Shown here piece after piece: positions 1 through 11,400 of a DNA stretch of 64,000 nt. The notes under the pieces were generated by a model, which worked only from the letters and a program-made list of their open reading frames with translations, searched no databases and was not told where the DNA came from. The position numbers and the translations under genes are program-made. The stretch lies in assembly GCA_963556145.1 (NCBI GenBank), contig OY744469.1, forward strand, positions 5,552,767 through 5,616,766, given 5' to 3'. This stretch comes from Hygrocybe punicea. Lineage: Eukaryota > Basidiomycota > Agaricomycetes > Agaricales > Hygrophoraceae. Every line of letters starts with the position of its first letter. Position 1 is the stretch's first letter.

Positions 1-297
1 ATGATGCTGAGCGTAACAGCTGGTCAATCATGGGTTCTACATCATGGGGAATGTCCCTGATTTTTTTTTCATTTTTATGGCACTATGATCCGAATAGTTC
101 TCCTTCAAACCATCAACAGATGTAGTTTTCATACCTGCCAGTGTGATCTCCATAAACGAGTTCTTTATTGTATTCGATCTGTCTCAGTGTACTTAAATAG
201 CGATGAGAGTGCAATGGTATCGTCCACATCCGACCCTTCATTCATCTACGATATCTCACACAGATTCATTCCTCACCCTAAAGCTCTTATCTTTGCA

Positions 298-2318
298 ATG
301 GCCCCTAAGAAGTCTGTGAATGTGAAGACTCAGTCCAAAGCTTGATCAAGCGCCGTTTCGTATGTATATTTATTTTCATGTATTGCTGCTCGTTCTGAAT
401 AAAGGTCATACTGTTGTTTCTAGGAAGGGTAAGAAGGTCACCACCACCAAGCCTGTCGATGATGAAGTGTACGTGTTTATTCCAATATTCTGATTCATCC
501 ACCATGACTAAACCACCCAGTAGTATTGCCAACTCCAAAGACGAAGACATTATTAGTGTTCATAGCATCACTAGCATTGCCAAACCCGTCTCGTCTATGA
601 GGTGTGTCTCATGAATTGTATTTTCAGATACTAGTGATTTACTTCAGTAATATAGGCGGTCCAGGAAGACCACCAATAGAGCAAGGTTTGCAAGTTCAAT
701 TTATACTGTTCATGCAAACTAATATTCTTTATATTCAGCGGTAAAAGGCGGCATGCTTCAGAGGAAGACGAAGACAGGTCAGTAGCTCTAAATAATGTCT
801 TTTATATTTGTGTATTCTTTAATCGCTTTACATAGTAAATTCTCTTCTCCATCGAAGAAGACAAAGTCAAACCAGCATCAATTACATGATGAGGATGACG
901 ACAGCGACGAAACATTCATGTGAGTTGGAAATTGAATAATTGGTCATATGTCAGACATGTCGTAGGCCTATCGCAAAACTCAAATTCGGTTCTAAGAAAT
1001 CAAATGCAGATAATGGTCTTCGGTATGATACTTCATATGATTCTTGTCCTTCATATATTAATAAATGATCAGCAACTCTGATACATCCATCAAAACCATG
1101 AAGGCGATTTCCTCCAAAGTCACAAAGACTACCCGTCTTCATGATATCAGTGACGACAATGTTTCCAGTAGCGATGATGGAGCTGTGACATATGCACAAA
1201 ACCAAATCACCAGGTACATTACATCTGTCTATTATTTTTTTAATTGATGTCCTTGCTTAGCATACGCTCTCCAAACACGGATGAGTCCGACATTGGTACA
1301 AGAGACCCTCAGTTGGTCGATACATATAAGGACTGTGTCAACATTAAGTAACTATTCGGTTTTATCTTCTTAAGCAATGCTTAATATTGAATAGGGCCAC
1401 GGCCATGGTATCTTGGTCTAGTGCTATAGGGAATGGCAATCCTCAGTACAGCGATGTTATCAGCAACATTCGCAAGGTCAACCAAAAGTAAGCTGTCAGC
1501 TAGGACTTTATGGTTAAAGACAATTCACATCGCATAACAGTTTGCTGTTCTCCGCAGTGACCTTTGTTCGATCTGGCAAGTACTTGAATCTTTCTCGTGA
1601 CGATCCCGCCAATATCTCTACTGGAGCATTTGGGCGTAGTTTCTTCCACTCCGTTGCTGGTGCCATCCCAACGATCTTCACTTCTGTCATTCTAGTCGAT
1701 TCATGCTTCCTTGATGAGCCAAAAGTTGGTGGGAACACAAAACCGATCAAAGTCATCCAAGGGGCTTTACTCTCAGGAGAATGGGAGCAGTATGTTGGCG
1801 CCATTGGAATGGTCACTGGTGAGGCGGAATTTCGTGCACAACTATATAAGGACTTTCTGTCCTTCTCGACGACAGCGGCAAGTGGGATGGATGCATCTCC
1901 TAGCAGTGAGTATACATTCAATGCTCTGTTATCAATCCTTACTCATATTCAATAGAAGCTTCCTCTTCGAAATTCGTGCAGTCTAGTCCTTTTACTCGAC
2001 GTCCCGCTCCATCTTACCAAAAGACTGCGCTGTCATTCCATGACATTGGTTAGTTTTATTCTCTCTCACACAATGTCCTTGGTTTCGTTTTTGATGCCTG
2101 TATTCATAGTCCCAATCTATGATGCCCGGAAAGTTAAAACGGACTTTACCGACACCCTCAAAATACTTCAGAAACTCCCCCACTTTCCAGGCGATGTTCC
2201 TGCAGAATCGTGCATTGTGGTCGGCCACACGATCAATACCTTCAAACGCTCTGATGATTTGTTGAAGAGTATTTCCCTAAATGTGCAGTGGGTGATGGTA
2301 TTGGGCGTCTCTCATTAA
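298..2318 (+). pseudogene. Gene A: multi-exon unknown basidiomycete family, paralog of the gene at 55788-57842
   Basis: I do not recognise a named domain. The start is the ATG at 298 (MAPKKS...), matching MPPKKS... at the start of the paralog. About ten small exons separated by short GT-AG introns encode a Lys/Ser/Asp-rich, probably disordered N-terminal half. The large exon 1542-1911 then encodes a conserved block (FVRSGKY, NLSRDDP, IKVIQGAL, GEWEQY, GEAEFRAQLYKDF). The last exons (about 1955-2040 and 2109-2318) give VPIYDARK, FPGDVPAESCIVVGHT and NVQWVMVLG before the stop. An in-frame TGA at 343-345 sits at codon 16, where the paralog has AGA (Arg), so this copy is probably inactive or needs an unusual start. 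It converges on gene C with about 175 bp between the stops. The basic and acidic N-terminal tail suggests a nuclear protein, but that is inference only. Confidence 0.6.
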
Positions 2319-2493
2319 CTTGTCGTCTTTCTCGTCATGAAACTAGTGTGCCATGCAGCGTGGCCTATTGCCAATTCTCTTTATGTTGCCTTGAATTTGT
2401 AATGTACCTATCATTGAAATCAAAGCGTTTCGTGCCTCTCAGACATGAGATCCGATTTGTGACATTTAAAGTTGACTAATGTACAAGTGAAGT

Positions 2494-4312
2494 TCAAAAA
2501 TATGAGTATGCATTTGTAATGTCTACAAGCCATTTATAAAATACCGCCGAAAATGTGTCCGCAAAAGATCCGATTGGTGCCCGAGCGGATTTCGCGCCTT
2601 GCTTCATGTTGGACCACAAGCTGCAGGTGTGATACCGTTCGATCTCGTTCACGAAGTAATTGACATTGTTGGTGTTTGAATCAACAATGAGTGAAATGTC
2701 CATGCGACAGAATACACTCATTGAAGGTTTCCCACCAATCAACGTCGACTCTATGGCATACAGCCCCTCGTAGGTGTCTCGTACGAAGCCGAAGAATTGC
2801 TGTCTTGCTTGATCTCGAATTGCAATGGAGCCGTGATCCGGATTGCAAACATCGGTCTTCATGAGCATTCCCTGTGCTTGGAACAATCTTGGAAAATGCC
2901 AAAAACTCGTGAACATGTAATGCGAGACGGAGGGCATCTGCCTACCTCAATTCCTCTAACGTATAGAAGGTCGTCACAATATCCCACCTCCATGATTTGC
3001 TCTCTTTGTTGTAATGCGTATGGACCGTGTAAATGTCCCTTCCACCTAACAAAAACACTCGCCATTCTCCGATCTTGGCCAGCGGCTCAACATAGGTTTG
3101 ACCGAACCAACGTGAACCGGGGACCTCACAGTTCAGGCGCATATAGTCCCAATTCCGCCTTGGATCGCCCGGGAACAACACATGGTGACCGGTGTCACTA
3201 TGCGTTCGCTTCAAAACAATGTTCGGTGGAAACGGTTCACCGTCCTTCAGCAGCCTTGATTGTGGTCGCATCATGTGCGTCCTTGACAATGCGACATGGA
3301 GCAAGTTGTGCATCTGCGTCCATTTCGAATGCATGGTGTTCATTTGTTTCGGTGGTGGCCACACCTGAATCGTTCGACACAGCTGGTCAATTCCGGCCAA
3401 GAATGTCGACACGTTTTCGACCGTTATACCATATTGATTACCACTATAGATGACATTCGAATTAACCGAATTAAAAAGAAAGGAAACTCGGCAAAAATGT
3501 TTGACACGCTTACATATAGGACATTCCCATGTCCACACCACCAAATACGCAATCGGTGGATTTGAACTTATTCCATGTTATGTTCGACCCCGGTGAGTTG
3601 AGCATGGCATGAGCGAACTCCGGCCAAAACATGTATTCAACATTGAAGCGGCGTATTGCACTGTTGGGCTCGTCACACCGCCAGTGGTGCATTCGCATAG
3701 CAACATAAACCTGGAATTGGAAAGTATTCTTTAGCGATAATTCTCCATACATTTTTAAAATATACAAACCCATTCCTGCATGCAAACGAAATATCGCGTC
3801 TTGTGCGCCTTGAGATTGTGAATATAACCATCGAGGTGCGAGTCGGTTTCGTACTCGTCTTGTGAAATCGTAACGTTGACGAATGCAAGATCATTGGTTG
3901 CAGCGGCTTTGCTTGTAATACGGGTGGTGGGATCAAGAACAGAGATTATGTGGAAAACGGGATCGGTCCTGACGGACTGTGTAATCGTGCTCATGGCTGC
4001 ATCCTCCATCTCCACATCGGAAGTGGGATCTGGTGTATTGGACGCCGTCGATGGCAACAACGCAAGTTCCTCTTCAGTAGCATTTCAAACACCTATGGAA
4101 TTTTCTGCGCCCTTCCGTCCAATACAGCTGGATAGAGGACAGGTACCGGATGCGATGCAATTTGGATGCTTGCTTGCGGATCCACAATGGCGCTGACAGG
4201 AACTTCCTTCCCTTTTCCAGAGGATAGTTTGCGTCTGCATCGAGAGGCAGTTTCGTCCTGGACAGATGTGGCGGCACACTTTGTAGCCAACTTCCTTGCG
4301 AGATTTGGGCAT
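2494..4312 (-). pseudogene. Gene C: Cys-rich N-terminus plus ATP-grasp-like protein, paralog of the gene at 62736
   Basis: Four exons (4312-3770, 3710-3514, 3443-2946, 2887-2494) sum to 1632 nt, exactly in frame, for a product of about 543 residues. The first 60 residues carry a Cys/His cluster (CRHICPGRNC, CQRHC, then three more Cys), probably metal-binding. The C-terminal half looks like an ATP-grasp fold: IVLKRTHSDTGHHVLFP (nucleotide-binding Lys region), GEWRVFLLGG...YTVHT, then an R-x-D strand (CRMDISLIV) and FVNEIER, matching the R-x-D and N-E metal-ligand pattern of ATP-grasp ligases. That assignment rests on motifs only. An in-frame TGA at 4087-4085 (codon 76) replaces CGA in the paralog (GVRN there, GV-stop-N here). 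Substrate unknown; peptide or small-molecule ligation is only what the fold suggests. Confidence 0.6.
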
Positions 4313-4600
4313 ATTGAAGGTCTAACAGATCAGGTTATGTTAGTTTGTAAATTCAACGGGGTTCAGAATGGTACTGTGATATACCGGTATGTGTTCTATA
4401 ACTCGGGATGTGTTGTGAGATGGTGAGTGTGAAGGAGAAGAAGAGTTAATCAAGTTTGGATAATCGTTTTGACTATCAATGATATCAGATTCGTGTCAGG
4501 TGACAACGGCAACAATGATGCTCCCCCGGTTGGATCGGCAAGGGGTTGGTTGTGCACCCATATTTGTCTTTAGAATGAATAACAATGTAACGACCTGCTG
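4313..4600. other. Upstream region of gene C, no gene seen
   Basis: This stretch lies between the start of gene C and the palindromic array. I see no convincing reading frame or RNA gene; it presumably holds the promoter of gene C. Confidence 0.4.
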
Positions 4601-5365
4601 AACACGTGTTGAACAGGCCGAACACTGTTCGGCAAGTGTTCGGTCAGTCATATGCATCTTGATGCGTTAATCAATGTCTGTATGGCTTGTCGAACTCTTG
4701 TCGAACAGTGTTCGGCCTGTTCGACAAGTGTTCGACAAGCCATTTCTACGTGAATATATGTTCCACTTAATTTATTGACGTAGCATTGACTTGTCGAACA
4801 CTTGTCAAACAGTGTTCGGCCTGTTCGACAAGTGTTCGACAAGTCATTGCTTTGTTAATATATATTCCACTTAATGTATTGACGTAGCATTGGCTTGTCG
4901 AACACTTGTCGAACAGGCCGAACACTGTTCGACAAGTGTTCGACAAGTCAATAAATTAAGTGTAATATATATTAACGTAGCAATGACTTGTCGAACACTT
5001 GTCGAACAGTGTTCGGCCTGTTCGACAAGTGTTCGACAAGTCATTGCTACGTTAATCTATATTCCACTTGATTTATTAACAAAGCAATGACTTGTCGAAC
5101 ACTTGTCGAACACTGTTCGGCCTGTTCAACAAGTGTTCGACAAGCCATAGCTACGTTAATATATATTACACTTAATTTATTGACGTAGCAATGACTTGTC
5201 GAACACTTGTCGAACAGTGTTCGGCCTGTTCGACAAGTGTTCGACAAGTCATTGCTACGTTAATATATATTCCACTTGATTTATTGACGTAGCATTGACT
5301 TGTCGAACACTTTTCGAACACTGTTCGGCCTGTTCGACGAGTGTTCGACAAGTGTTCGATAATCC
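4600..5365. repeat. Tandem array of about seven ~100-bp palindromic units (TTGTCGAAC/GTTCGACAA)
   Basis: Cores beginning CTTGTCGAAC start near 4686, 4790, 4894, 4987, 5091, 5194 and 5299, giving a period of 93-107 bp. Each core is a nested near-palindrome of about 54 bp built from TTGTCGAAC and its complement GTTCGACAA around GTGTTCGGCC. The spacer is itself bounded by TCATTGCTACGT and its complement ACGTAGCAATGA. The unit at 4894 and its following spacer are in the opposite orientation to the rest. The short frames called across it repeat the same peptide in both strands and are not genes. It resembles a tandemly amplified foldback or MITE-like element; the TTGCCGAAC family near 55.3 and 61 kb is similar. 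Confidence 0.85.
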
Positions 5366-5713
5366 ATTGTCTATGTTAATGACCATACCATTATGTATAT
5401 TAACATCAAGCATGTTCGATCTCTTCGACGTGTCACAAGTTAACAATATATATTTGTATAGCTACATGACAAATAGCGCTTATCGACATTTTAAGGATGT
5501 ATTATGGCACAACTTCAGAATCTGTTTGGTTGTATGTTATTTGTACACCGCGTGTCCGATCAATGTATACAATGCCGAACATGTGTCGTTGACAGGTCAT
5601 CTGACCTGGCCAGTTGCTTCATAGGCTAGGGCATCGACCCTGACATCCAACATTTTCCGTTCCCCTCGTTTTTTCCCTCAGACGCCCACCACAAAGATTC
5701 TACTACAGCTACC

Positions 5714-7627
5714 ATGTCCTTGCCAGTCGTCAAAACTTCGACTCCCGCCGTCAATCCCGCGGCTTTCAAATACTGGCCTGATGCGCCGCCCAAAAAGCTG
5801 CAGGAGCTGCATCGCATCTTTCAAATCCAGTACATGGTCCCGCCGAAGATTCCGGCACCAACAAGGAATCCGGCACCGTTCCCGTTTTCTCTCGTAATCT
5901 CTATGTACTGAAGACCCACCCTCACGATGCCACCGCCCGAGGCGAGTTATGGCGGGAAATGCCCGAACGATACGAGGAACCGCTGCGTCGATTGATTTAT
6001 CAAATGGATATGTACATCTACGCGACAGCAGCCGTCACATACAACAAGGCACCCCACTACTCGCCAGACTACGTCAAAAACGATAAGGAAGGGACCGATT
6101 TACTTCGGGATTACCTCAAGTATACCGACACCGTCATGGACGAAATTTGGGCAGAGGTTTTGGTCGCAAAACGGGCCAACGAGGTTGCCCGTGACTGGCG
6201 AAGCAAGATTTTCGACGATTGGCTCCTCAAAGAGTTTTATGTCGGCAAGCATTCTCCATCGGCATTGATTCAACATGGCGCTGTTAGCACCGAGACCATG
6301 CCAGAGGACCTCGGTGAGTATATATACGCATTGGCAGACAAATGGATTATGACATCTGGCATCATAGATTGGGCGAAATACGACGAATCTGTGCCAGCAT
6401 GGCACAGCGGAACCTCTGCAAATTGGTCGTTCGGTGGGCTTCCGGACTCCACAAAGCTCGAAATCATCGGTCATGTTATTGCTTGGTGTAAAGGACATAG
6501 TGTCCTCGTCGATGCCGATGTGGTGGAGGACGATGAAGGTATGATCTATAATTACATGTGTGAATGTGCTAATAATATAATACATTTGCAGAAGAGCCGG
6601 TTCCCCAGGGCAAGGGCAAGGGCAAAGCCAAGTCAAAATCGGTCAAAAAATAGAAGACATCCTCCGCTGGTTTGTACAAATTTTTAACCATAGCAGTGTA
6701 TAGATGTACTGAATATTCAGGTGGCGCAGACAATTCGTCCGAGAAGGACAAAAAGAAGCCCAAGCCCAAGCCCAAGCCCAGTAAGTACTTTCATTGTCTG
6801 TGATCATCACACACGGTAACTCCTCATCATCACAGAACGCACCGTGAAGTCCAAACCCGATGACGACGCTGACGGTGAGTTATTAAATTCTAAATATCAA
6901 GCTTATAATGCATATTGTTCATTCATGCATAGACGATATCAAGATGGAGGAGGACGTAGCCCCGGTAAAGAAGAAATGATCAAAGGCTCAAATGCGTACG
7001 TTACTCACTTTGCTCTGAATAATGCACTGACATCTCGCAGTCGCTGTCGAAATTGCGCCGTCGCGCGGATCCAAGAAATTGGAATCCGAAAAATTGACAG
7101 TGGAAGTTAAACCACCCGTCTCCTCCGAGTCGGATGATGTGCCACTGGAATCCGCAAAGTTGGGCTTGTTAGGACCAGAATGGGAGGGGTTGTTGCATTC
7201 TGATGACGATGTAATCATGCACGACAACGATGGACCTCCCAAACCCATACAGGACTCTCTCAGCGGCGATCACGAGGACGGCGAGACAGCAAAGAGGAGG
7301 AAGTTGGATCTGGCATCGGAGCAAGCCGGTATTATCGCAGAAAGGCTCCAGCCAGCGAAGCCTCCGAAGAAGTCTCCAACTCCGGGTATGCACATCACAC
7401 TCTATATAGATTTCACATCTGATCTTATCAATATCCTAGGATTCCGTCCCAATACGCGTGCATCGTCACGCCATCAGTCGTCAACCCCGGCGGAGCCAGG
7501 CGGTTTATCAATGGATGTAGATTGGAGCAATATCGTTCCTCACAATATCCTAGTCTCGATTACGCCGAGCCAAACAAGGCCTTCATCTCCCAAGGCGTCA
7601 ACATCTAAACTGGACCCTGGCCCTTAG
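5714..7627 (+). pseudogene. Decayed multi-exon gene of unknown family with a Lys/Pro-rich middle
   Basis: The start is ATG 5714 (MSLPVVKTS). The frame shifts by one base around 5815-5830 and continues as a long exon to 6538 encoding a Trp/Tyr-rich, mostly helical-looking domain (ERYEEPLRRLIYQMD, ALADKWIMTSG, LEIIGHVIAWCKG). Introns fit at 6539-6591, 6670-6720, 6781-6835, about 6874-6933, about 6996-7040 and 7386-7439. The exons after the second intron encode a KPKPKP tract, a KR-rich nuclear-signal-like stretch and an Asp/Ser-rich tail. Two in-frame stops remain after splicing, TAG 6651-6653 and TGA 6977-6979, both reachable from coding triplets by C-to-T. Frameshift plus two stops indicate a pseudogene. 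I do not recognise the family. Confidence 0.55.
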
Positions 7628-8099
7628 TTTCGGTTGCTGTAAGTCCTCTTTTTGTGGAGTATTAATTATATTTGACTAAAGACACTTTTATCTCAGTCGT
7701 TGATTTCTAGTAATCTGTTGGTAATCTGTGCCCTCAACATCCTCCTCTACCGCCATTCTTTACATTTGTACAATATCTGTACAATTCTTTTTTTGCTCTA
7801 TTGAAAATGGCTTGTGTTACTTTCCTATGACCATAACAATTGAGTAAGATAATAAGTATACACAGATATCACATAAGACATCGATCTTGGTGACTGAAAA
7901 CCTGTTTGCTTAAATTAAGTGTATTAATTTCAGTTCACGTTTGTCAGTACAGCCACCACAGGTAACATGAGAAGGTAACATGAGAAGGACAACCTTGGAT
8001 TACTATGACTCGAGTTAATGAACATTCAAATTGAATATATGTAATAAACCAGAACTGCCAACTTTATGGACCAATTAAATGGGGAGACACATAGGAGAC
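7628..8099. other. Intergenic, AT-rich, nothing recognised
   Basis: No reading frame or repeat of note apart from a short direct repeat of GGTAACATGAGAAGG near 7960-7990. Confidence 0.4.
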
Positions 8100-8283
8100 G
8101 GATGAGGAATTTTTGCCATCAAATAATATTGAGATCTCCACTCAATTATTTTGTTGCTATCATAAGTCCGAAAATGTCGAAAACATAACGTTATCCACTT
8201 TTTACAACGTTTTCGGACTTATGATAACAACAAAAATAATTGAGTGGAGATCTCAATATTATTTGATGGTAAATTCCTCATCC
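8100..8283. repeat. 184-bp inverted repeat / MITE-like hairpin
   Basis: GGATGAGGAATTT...CCATCAAATAATATTGAG at the left is the reverse complement of the right end, with only a few mismatches. The arms run to GTCCGAAAA / GTTTTCGGAC around a loop of about 35-40 bp. No unambiguous target-site duplication is visible. A 132-aa frame from 8113 runs through the hairpin and is most likely spurious. Confidence 0.75.
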
Positions 8284-8429
8284 ATCCCCTGTGACAACTG
8301 TAACAAATCCCCCTCATATGGTGGCAAGCATAACCATCACTCCAAGGAAAGCTATGACTATTCAGTACCGGAATATTACGTATGTTACGAAAACATTCAA
8401 TTGAATAAAAACATTATAAAGCTTCAGGC

Positions 8430-11400
8430 ACACCTTATGATGTTTTTGGAAGAGCTTACAAATAAGATAATGTCATATGATCAATCCAATTGTGTTAATT
8501 GTTGTTCATGATCCGAACCACTTAACTAGTTAAATAGATACATGGGCGGTGCTTTCTCTTACTATCACCAATCCACATGAATCTCCATGATATCATGCAT
8601 GTCTGCATTGCGGTATTGACTTATCTACATTTCCTTGCAATCGCAACCATATTTCCACAACTATGCCAAGACCAACTTATGTATATCTCTCTTGAACCAA
8701 TATCCGCTCCTTTGATATCGGCATTGACCCAAGAATTGGGTGTTTTTCAAAGAAAACTCATAGAACATGAGTTTGCCCCAGATCAGGGCGATGCAACAAT
8801 ATTGATGCAAATAAATGCAACACAATGTGTAAAGTTCATTGAAATAACAAAAGATAACTTGACGGTCGATCCATTATTCATTTGGACTACATTTAAAAAT
8901 AGCGCGTTCAAAATGCAATTACGTTCTATTCAATATGACAGAACATATTTCTTACCTCCTAAATATCTCTTCGCTTTGTATTGTCTTCTCAAACCTATCA
9001 CTGTCCAATGTCGTTGTAAAATGATCAAAGCATTGCTCATGCGATCGCTATTGAGACGACATGATTTCAAAGCATATTTATTTCATTGTATTACTAGTTC
9101 TCTATCACATGCAATGTTGCTGTGGACCACACTATGTTTCATAATACGGCATAGCCGTTCAAACATAATTGTGTTCAATTTGAATTTATTCGGACACTTG
9201 TTTAAATCTTTATATATAAATTCCGTTCATAGATATGACTACATTGGTGGTGGTAAACGAATACCAACATTCAAGTTTAGCTTTCTTCAATCTTTTATGC
9301 TACCGTCTAATAATATCAACCATGATTCTGACATATTATTCGAATATGTGGGGCATATTGATGAACAAACAGCCAACACTTTATATGAAGATAGAAAAAC
9401 ATATGCATGTGTTAAAATGCCTTTACATGAACTTCTGCCAAATTTGACAGTGAAGGATATTGGTGAAATAACAACAATACATGGTATATATTTGTCAAAG
9501 ACATTACGAAGATTACATGGACAAGATCTATCTGTGGCATTAATGAGGCATAATTGTTCAGCTTGTGATACTCATGTTTCTATTTTTCATGTGCATCATA
9601 TTAAATCACATAAAGACCTGTGTAAACAGTGGTACAGAAGACAAAAAATGACAGAAACATATGAGTGCGGCAAAGAAGAAACTCAGGCTCAAATGAAAGA
9701 AGAATTGGACAAGTCAGATGAGCAATTATTTCCTCCTCCTCCTCCATCTATTGAATTGAAGGAAACCATAATCAGCAACTGGTGCAGAGATACATCACCT
9801 GAATGTTTCCAAGAAAGTGGGTGTGCTGTATGTGGTCAATTGGTTGCATTGAAAAACATGTCTTTATTGTCAAAGACGAAGGTTAATCTGAAAATATTAA
9901 CTAGAGACAATATGGGAATCACAAGATGTGAACGATATCATTGTTCTGATCCAATAGAGGATATCAAAGGTCCAGTGCTAGATGACACATGTAAATGGAT
10001 ATGCAAACCATGTGTGCTCAGTCTGAATAAAGGCCAAACTCCCAAATATGCTTTGGCGAATGGACTTTGGATGGAAAGAATTCCTGCACAACTTCAAAAT
10101 CTAACATTTGCTGAACAACTTTTGATTGCCCGTGTTCGTCACAACAAATGTATTGTTCGTGTCTCCTCTGGGATGCATAAAATGAAAGCAAATGCCATCA
10201 TGTTTCAAAACCCAACACCAAAGATATATCAACGGTTGCCTCCAACAATTAAAGAACTTGATGAAGTGCTAGCCTTTATTTTCACTGGTCCTGCCAGACC
10301 AACTCCAGAAGACATGGAGCGAACGCCTTTATTGGTTCGCCGAAGGCGAGTTTCTGCAGCTTTAGAATGGCTGAAATTGAATCACATGGATTACTATGAT
10401 TTAGATATCTCCTATGAAAATCTAGCACAATATCCAGATCATGGAATTCCTGTTGTGGTTGCATATCGACCAGCAGACACAAATAAGGAACCAGAAGCCA
10501 CTAGTGCATTTGACAATGAAGTGGAAGATGGTGTGGAAGATGGGCCTTGTCTCTTTGTTGTTAGTGGAGTAACTGGCGAAAATCTAGATATTACAAGTCC
10601 AAAGGCATTAATAGCTAGAGCGACCAAGCACTTGATAGATGACCATGGTGGTGTTCTTGCCATAAGCCATGCTAGAAATCTAGAATCGTTCTTTAATAAT
10701 CCTTAGTTATATCCTATGATGTTTCCCTGCCTATTTCCATATGGCTTGGGTGGTATTAGCAGCATAGACAATGATGTTTTAAGCATCAGTGATATGATGC
10801 ACAAAAGACATCTCCTGATGTACCATGACAAAAGATTTCAAACCGATCCCTATTTTCCATTGATTGCATTCAATCAAGAACAAATCAAGGACAGTACAAC
10901 CGGAGGATATTTGTTGACTAACAAACATAATTTCAACGATATTGCAGATCGCCTGATGAATATCAATACAGCTGTTTTGGATGACCTCTCTAAGAGATTA
11001 TCTAGAGGTGATAGAGTCAAACCAGATACATCGGAAGAGAAAGCATGCTATAAACTCATTTCTGATCTGGATCACGTAGCTGGTCAGGTCAAAGGTTCAA
11101 TTACTAACAAGAAATACATGCGAAATGAGATTTGGTCTCTGATATCCTATATTGGTGCTCCGACTTGGTTTATCACTTTTGCACCTGCAGACATCAATCA
11201 CCCACTATGCTTATATTATGCTGACAACAAAGAAAAGTTTTATCCTAAACTACGTCTACCCCAGGATTGTTACAAACTAATTGCAAACAATCCAGTTGCT
11301 GGAGCCCGCTTCTTTCACTTTACTACTGAAATGTTCATCAAACATATATTAGGAATAAATGAATCTCATCCTGGCCTGTATGGAAACACATCAGGTTATT

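Noticed and set aside
8113..8511. 132-codon frame before the Helitron
   Set aside because: Runs through a hairpin element and into the Helitron 5' flank; the second Helitron copy does not preserve it.
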